Of a stretch of DNA of 10,149 nucleotides, positions 6,985 through 10,149 are shown piece after piece. This DNA is from Cyclobacteriaceae bacterium (GTDB lineage: Bacteria; Bacteroidota; Bacteroidia; Cytophagales; Cyclobacteriaceae): the NCBI GenBank assembly GCA_009885605.1, contig VFKK01000148.1:1-10149 (forward strand). Reading direction: 5' to 3'. Below the pieces are notes generated by a model that was given only the letters and a program-made list of their open reading frames with translations, did no database searches and had not been told where the DNA came from. How positions within the stretch are numbered: position 1 is the first letter of the stretch; each line of letters starts with the position of its first letter. The position numbers and the translations under genes were made by a program.

Positions 6985-7007
6985 CCCACGACAAATTTTA
7001 CCCAAAT

Positions 7008-8102
7008 ATGGAAGATCAAATCAAACACGTTCAACTCAATGACCTGCACACAGCTCTTGGCGGCAAGATGGTGCCTTTCGCCGGTTTCAATATGCCAGTG
7101 CGATACAGTTCGGATATGGAAGAACACCTCTGCGTGCGCAATGGAGTTGGGGTTTTTGATGTTTCCCACATGGGAGAGTTCATGGTGGAAGGACCTGAAG
7201 CGCTGAATTTGATTCAAAAAACAACTTCAAACGATGCGTCCATACTTGTCGATGGACAGTGTCAATATTCTTGCTTCCCAAATGAAACAGGGGGAATCGT
7301 CGACGATCTGATTGTCTATAAGTTTGCTGACGAAAAATACATGCTCGTCGTAAACGCTTCCAATATCGAAAAGGATTGGAACTGGGTAAATTCCCACAAC
7401 ACCATGGGCACTAAGCTGACGAATATCTCTGAAGAGTATTCACTTTTTGCAGTGCAAGGACCAAAGGCAGTCGAAGCAGTGCAATCTCTGACTCCTGTCA
7501 ATCTATCTGAAATTAAGTTTTACCATTTCACAGTCGGTGAGTTTGCCGGTGTGAAAGACGTGATCATCTCCGGAACCGGCTATACCGGTGCAGGTGGTTT
7601 TGAGATTTATGTGAAAAATGAAAATGCTGTGCATGTCTGGAATGCGATTTTCGAAGCAGGAAAACCCTTTGACATCAAACCTATCGGTCTGGGTGCAAGA
7701 GATACGTTGAGACTTGAAATGGGGTATTGCCTATATGGAAATGACATCACCGACACCACTTCCCCTATTGAAGCAGGTCTGGGCTGGATCACCAAATTCA
7801 CCAAGAATTTTACCAATTCCGAAGCGCTGAAAAAGCAAAATGAGGAAGGCGTAACCCGCAAATTGGTAGGCTTTGTAATGCAGGAAAGAGGAATCCCCAG
7901 AGGGCATTACCCAATCGTGAACGAAGCAGGAGAACCAATAGGTGAAGTAACTTCCGGAACTCAATCTCCAAGTATGGGTTTGGGAATCGGAATGGGCTAT
8001 GTGAAAACAGCATACAGCAAGCCGGGCACAGAAATCTTCATTCAGGTGAGAAACAAGAACCTGAAAGCAAAAATCGAAAAACTCCCTTTGCTGAAAGCTT
8101 GA
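7008..8102 (+). CDS. gcvT: Glycine cleavage system T protein (aminomethyltransferase)
   Basis: GcvT takes the aminomethyl group from lipoylated H protein, releases ammonia and forms 5,10-methylene-tetrahydrofolate. The 364 residues match the usual length and both domains. The folate-binding GCV_T domain shows GGKMVPFAGFNMPVRY (18-33), FDVSHMGEF (50-58) and the GGIVDDLIVYKF block (95-106), whose Asp pair holds the catalytic acid equivalent to E. coli Asp101. Later motifs are TGYTGAGGFEIY and ARDTLRLEMGYCLYGND. The C-terminal barrel domain is recognised by RGIPRGHYP and GEVTSGTQSPSMGLGIGMGYV. The start ATG 7008 lies 23 bases after a -7 box. gcvH and gcvP are not adjacent, as is common in Bacteroidota. 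Its TGA stop overlaps the ATG of comB by one base, so the two are probably co-translated. Confidence 0.98.
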   Translation: MEDQIKHVQLNDLHTALGGKMVPFAGFNMPVRYSSDMEEHLCVRNGVGVFDVSHMGEFMVEGPEALNLIQKTTSNDASILVDGQCQYSCFPNETGGIVDDLIVYKFADEKYMLVVNASNIEKDWNWVNSHNTMGTKLTNISEEYSLFAVQGPKAVEAVQSLTPVNLSEIKFYHFTVGEFAGVKDVIISGTGYTGAGGFEIYVKNENAVHVWNAIFEAGKPFDIKPIGLGARDTLRLEMGYCLYGNDITDTTSPIEAGLGWITKFTKNFTNSEALKKQNEEGVTRKLVGFVMQERGIPRGHYPIVNEAGEPIGEVTSGTQSPSMGLGIGMGYVKTAYSKPGTEIFIQVRNKNLKAKIEKLPLLKA

Positions 8103-8809
8103 TGAGAAAAGTTGAGGTCTGCTTTAGTCCCGAATTGATTCATTTGTATGAATTGGAAGGCAAAATCGTGGTGGTGGTTGATATTTTTCGCGCCACTTCT
8201 ACGATGGTGGCCGCTTTGGCGCATGGAATCACCGAGATTAAAACTTTCGCAGAACTGGAAGAATGCTTGGCGATTTCTGATCAGGGCTATCTGATTGCCG
8301 GGGAAAGAGATGGTCTGACAGCACCAGGTTTTGAAATGGGTAATTCTCCTGTAGCCTATTTAAATGGTGATTTTGCAGGGCGTAAACTCGCTATGACCAC
8401 CACCAATGGCACTCAGGCGATTCATAAATCAGCGGGAGCGTTTGAAATTCTGATCGGCGCTTTTCCTAACTTCGCAGCGACCACCCGATACATTCAGTCT
8501 CTGGAGAGAGATGTGCTTATTCACTGTGCAGGCTGGAAAGGAAGGTTTAATCTGGAAGATTCTCTTTACGCAGGAGCGCTTGTAAAAGCTTTGGAAAAAT
8601 CTCATTCCCCTGAGGAAGACGGTGCTTTGGCCATGCTGGCACTTTTCGAAAAAGAAGGCCATGATTTAAAAGGTTTCCTTTCGCAGGCTTCACATGCCAA
8701 GCGTCTCCAAAATCACCATATCGAAAATGATATCGATTTTTGCCTCACATTGGATTTGTATAATTTGGTTGTGAAAATGGACGCAAGAGGATTTTTGGTC
8801 AAAGCCTGA
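8102..8809 (+). CDS. comB: 2-phosphosulfolactate phosphatase family protein (ComB)
   Basis: A 235-residue ComB-family protein. The characterised archaeal enzyme removes phosphate from 2-phospho-3-sulfolactate in a Mg-dependent step of coenzyme M synthesis. The conserved blocks are in order: VDIFRATST (27-35 or so), GERDG (67-71), GFEMGNSP (76-83), TTTNGT (99-104), HCAGWKG (141-147) and LEDSLYAGA (151-159). ATG 8102 is preferred: it overlaps the gcvT stop by one base (TGATG). The in-frame TTG at 8099 would only add one Met. Bacteroidota are not known to make coenzyme M, so the product may be sulfolactate, or the enzyme may act on another phosphorylated acid. No comA (phosphosulfolactate synthase) gene is in the window. 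Family is firm, physiological substrate uncertain. Confidence 0.92.
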   Translation: MRKVEVCFSPELIHLYELEGKIVVVVDIFRATSTMVAALAHGITEIKTFAELEECLAISDQGYLIAGERDGLTAPGFEMGNSPVAYLNGDFAGRKLAMTTTNGTQAIHKSAGAFEILIGAFPNFAATTRYIQSLERDVLIHCAGWKGRFNLEDSLYAGALVKALEKSHSPEEDGALAMLALFEKEGHDLKGFLSQASHAKRLQNHHIENDIDFCLTLDLYNLVVKMDARGFLVKA

Positions 8810-8841
8810 GAAATTAGAATTGGAAAAATCCTTTTCAAATG

Positions 8842-8853
8842 TGACCGAAGTCA
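8842..8853. promoter_or_regulatory. Candidate CRP/FNR-type operator TGAC-N4-GTCA
   Basis: A symmetric TGAC CGAA GTCA sits in the 99-base gap between comB and the DUF465 gene. The half-site sequence and four-base spacer match the geometry of CRP/FNR-family binding sites. No exact TAnnTTTG box lies between it and ATG 8909. A twelve-base palindrome with four-base arms can arise by chance, so this is a tentative call. Confidence 0.28.
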
Positions 8854-8908
8854 TGATATTTCCAGAGCTTTTTAAGTCGAATTACCCACCATCAAATTTT
8901 AAAAAACC

Positions 8909-9157
8909 ATGATCAAAAAACACCCATTAACCGAAGAATTCCCTGAGTTTGCAGAGAAGATTCATGAGCTGAAAGTCGAGGATGAAGATTTTAAAGAGCT
9001 TTACAATGAGTATGATGAATTGGACCACGAGATCTATAATATCGAGTCTGAAGTAGACCCAACATCTGACGAAGTTCTGAATCAACTTCGCATTGAGCGA
9101 TTAAGAATCAAAGACGAGATTTACGAAATATTAAAAGAAGAAGACGAAGAAGAATAA
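8909..9157 (+). CDS. DUF465 / YdcH-family small protein
   Basis: An 82-residue cytoplasmic protein matching the DUF465/YdcH family. The diagnostic pattern is present: KHPLTEEFPEFAEKIHELK (4-22), then FKELYNEYDELDHEIYNIE (28-46), a turn with DPTSDE (50-55), and a second helix RIERLRIKDEIYEIL (61-75). The protein is therefore an alpha-helical hairpin. The last seven residues are almost all acidic (EEDEEE), a tail longer and more acidic than in proteobacterial YdcH. The family function is not established. The gene stands alone, 99 bases after comB, with a candidate palindromic operator upstream and a two-way terminator directly after it. ATG 8909 gives the family-typical start. Confidence 0.93.
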   Translation: MIKKHPLTEEFPEFAEKIHELKVEDEDFKELYNEYDELDHEIYNIESEVDPTSDEVLNQLRIERLRIKDEIYEILKEEDEEE

Positions 9158-9160
9158 ACC

Positions 9161-9197
9161 CTAAAAAAGCCCGGACTTTCCCTTCGGGCTTTTTTAG
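9161..9197. terminator. Bidirectional intrinsic terminator between the DUF465 gene and the DUF1080 gene
   Basis: CTAAAAAAGCCCG (9161-9173) is perfectly complementary to CGGGCTTTTTTAG (9185-9197), with an 11-base loop. The A and T tracts give a U-run on either strand. It starts three bases after the plus-strand stop and lies 17 bases beyond the end of the minus-strand gene. Confidence 0.92.
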
Positions 9198-9214
9198 TGC
9201 TTTCGTTTTGGTTC

Positions 9215-10015
9215 TTATTTCTTTGCCAAAGGCCTCAGTTCCACTTTTCTGAAAAATATCTCTGCGCCTTCAGATTGAATTTGAATGCGGCCTTTGCTTG
9301 GCTTCACGCTAGTAGCATGATTTACCAAAATTCCATTCAGGTAAATGGTAATCTCATCTCCTTCCACCACACATTCCACTTTATTCCACTTACCTACCGG
9401 CTTCTCCACATCCTGTGAACCACGGAAGCCGATCACGTCTTTCCAGCCCGGATCACGGCCATACCAATTGATCCTGCCGCCATTGATGGTTGCAAGTTCT
9501 CCGCCGGGTTGAAAAATATACGAACTGCCCTGCTTTTGCGGTGCCACCGGGCTTGTAATGCTGAAGTTTCTGCTTCCATCACCCACCACAATAAAATCGC
9601 CTGTTCCGCCCTCTATCAGCTGGCATTCTATGGAATGCATCCAAATTCCATCAGATGCCCCATCCTCTCCGATCGAATGCAGGAGGATGCCTGAATCGCG
9701 GGCATTTTCCAATCTGGGAGCAAAGGTTTTTCCTCCCCATTTGAATTCGACAAGAAGTCGATAATTTTCAAATTCTTCATTGGTAGTGATTCCGCCCCAC
9801 TCCTCTCCTGAAATACGGATCATTCCATCCTGAACCGTAAACACATTCTTTGGATCAATATCTCGTCCCCGATTTTGCACAAATTTGTACCATCCCTCCA
9901 GGTTTTTACCATTGAAGAGCGTGACTTTATTTTTGACTCCTTGATTGGACTGGTTTTGGGAAAATGCCGTGATTGAGAAAATCAGCAGGATAGATACCAG
10001 GAGGACTTTTTTCAT
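9215..10015 (-). CDS. Secreted DUF1080 (3-keto-disaccharide hydrolase) domain protein
   Basis: A 266-residue exported protein. Residues 1-19 form a type I signal peptide (MKKVLLVSILLIFSITAFS), probably cut before Gln20; there is no lipobox, so it is expected in the periplasm or outside the cell. The rest is one DUF1080 domain of concanavalin/LamG-like fold: VTLFNGKNLEGWY (31-43), RDSGILLH (106-113), SIECQLIEGGTGD (128-140) and the terminal strand block KGRIQIQSEGAEIFFRKVELRPL (from 241). DUF1080 proteins include hydrolases of 3-keto-disaccharides and occur with Gfo/Idh oxidoreductases in sugar-use clusters; the substrate here is unknown. ATG 10015 is chosen over the in-frame TTG 10039, because the signal peptide begins at 10015 and the TTG lies inside a -7-like box. 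Confidence 0.92.
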   Translation of the reverse strand: MKKVLLVSILLIFSITAFSQNQSNQGVKNKVTLFNGKNLEGWYKFVQNRGRDIDPKNVFTVQDGMIRISGEEWGGITTNEEFENYRLLVEFKWGGKTFAPRLENARDSGILLHSIGEDGASDGIWMHSIECQLIEGGTGDFIVVGDGSRNFSITSPVAPQKQGSSYIFQPGGELATINGGRINWYGRDPGWKDVIGFRGSQDVEKPVGKWNKVECVVEGDEITIYLNGILVNHATSVKPSKGRIQIQSEGAEIFFRKVELRPLAKK

Positions 10016-10036
10016 AGGGTATTTTGGGTTTTTAAA

Positions 10037-10045
10037 CAAAGGTTA
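10037..10045 (-). promoter_or_regulatory. Imperfect -7-like element before the DUF1080 gene
   Basis: On the minus strand the sequence reads TAACCTTTG, which is TAnnTTTG with one extra base between the TA and TTTG parts. It ends 21 bases before ATG 10015, a spacing like that of the other -7 boxes here. It could give the DUF1080 gene its own promoter even if the upstream gene reads through. Confidence 0.3.
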
Positions 10046-10046
10046 A

Positions 10047-10149
10047 TTAAAGAATGGATGATGGAGAGTTTTTCCCATTGAGTTTGACAAAAGCTTCGGC
10101 AGCAGGCACTCCAGCTTCCATGCCCCGGAATTTCTCCATCGCTTCATGA
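10047..10149 (-). CDS. C-terminal fragment of an unidentified minus-strand gene
   Basis: A minus-strand frame enters from the right edge and ends at TAA 10047-10049, giving 33 residues (HEAMEKFRGMEAGVPA at the start, LNGKNSPSSIL at the end). The composition, rich in Ala, Glu, Lys and Gly with a plausible amphipathic helix, looks coding. It is preferred over the overlapping frame one base away, which is rich in Trp, Ser and His. I do not recognise the family from so short a piece. The stop lies 31 bases before the DUF1080 start on the same strand, so the two genes may share an operon. A sugar oxidoreductase or isomerase would be a common partner of DUF1080 proteins, but the sequence does not show this. 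Confidence 0.55.
   Translation of the reverse strand, partial: HEAMEKFRGMEAGVPAAEAFVKLNGKNSPSSIL

Noticed and set aside
6815..7042. 75-residue plus-strand frame before gcvT
   Set aside because: It starts right after a terminator, runs over the gcvT promoter and start in another frame, and has no recognisable motif.
8099..8101. TTG start at 8099 for comB
   Set aside because: ATG 8102 directly follows and gives the standard one-base overlap with the gcvT stop.
10016..10039. TTG start at 10039 for the DUF1080 protein
   Set aside because: The extra eight residues precede a normal signal peptide that begins at ATG 10015, and the TTG is part of the -7-like box.

Overview
The window looks like chromosomal DNA of a Bacteroidota bacterium, most likely a Cytophagales/Cyclobacteriaceae (Algoriphagus-like) genome. 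This is judged from protein style, moderate GC, near absence of Shine-Dalgarno sequences, and exact copies of the Bacteroidota -7 promoter element TAnnTTTG a short way upstream of several start codons. I see no rRNA, tRNA, CRISPR array, insertion sequence or prophage gene.

Left part (1-2572, minus strand): a short-chain dehydrogenase is followed with no gap (TAAATG) by a large superfamily 1 helicase of the DUF4011 type. The helicase runs off the left edge, so 586 N-terminal residues with the Walker A motif are visible and its C-terminus is not. Middle left (2801-4581, plus strand): the 23S rRNA m5U methyltransferase RlmD overlaps (ATGA) a small conserved protein of unknown function. This pair converges on thiL across a terminator that can work in both directions. 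Centre (4717-6325, minus strand): methylmalonyl-CoA epimerase, then a spacer of degenerate 8-9 base repeats, then thiamine-monophosphate kinase ThiL. An A-type iron-sulfur carrier (6438-6764, plus) is read divergently from the epimerase and ends at a strong terminator.

Right part: gcvT (glycine cleavage T protein) overlaps by one base a comB-family 2-phosphosulfolactate phosphatase gene. A small DUF465/YdcH protein follows. It converges, over a second two-way terminator, on a secreted DUF1080 (3-keto-disaccharide hydrolase) protein on the minus strand. The last ~100 bases hold the C-terminal end of another minus-strand gene that probably lies upstream of the DUF1080 gene in the same transcript.

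Most of the window is housekeeping metabolism: translation, thiamine, propionate, one-carbon and Fe-S assembly. No complete new multi-gene system is visible. The less ordinary points are the SDR/DUF4011-helicase coupling, the gcvT/comB coupling in a lineage not known for coenzyme M, the unknown protein coupled to rlmD, two possible very short ORFs (2663-2719 and 6365-6397), the repeat array that supplies the epimerase stop codon, and a CRP/FNR-like palindrome upstream of the DUF465 gene.
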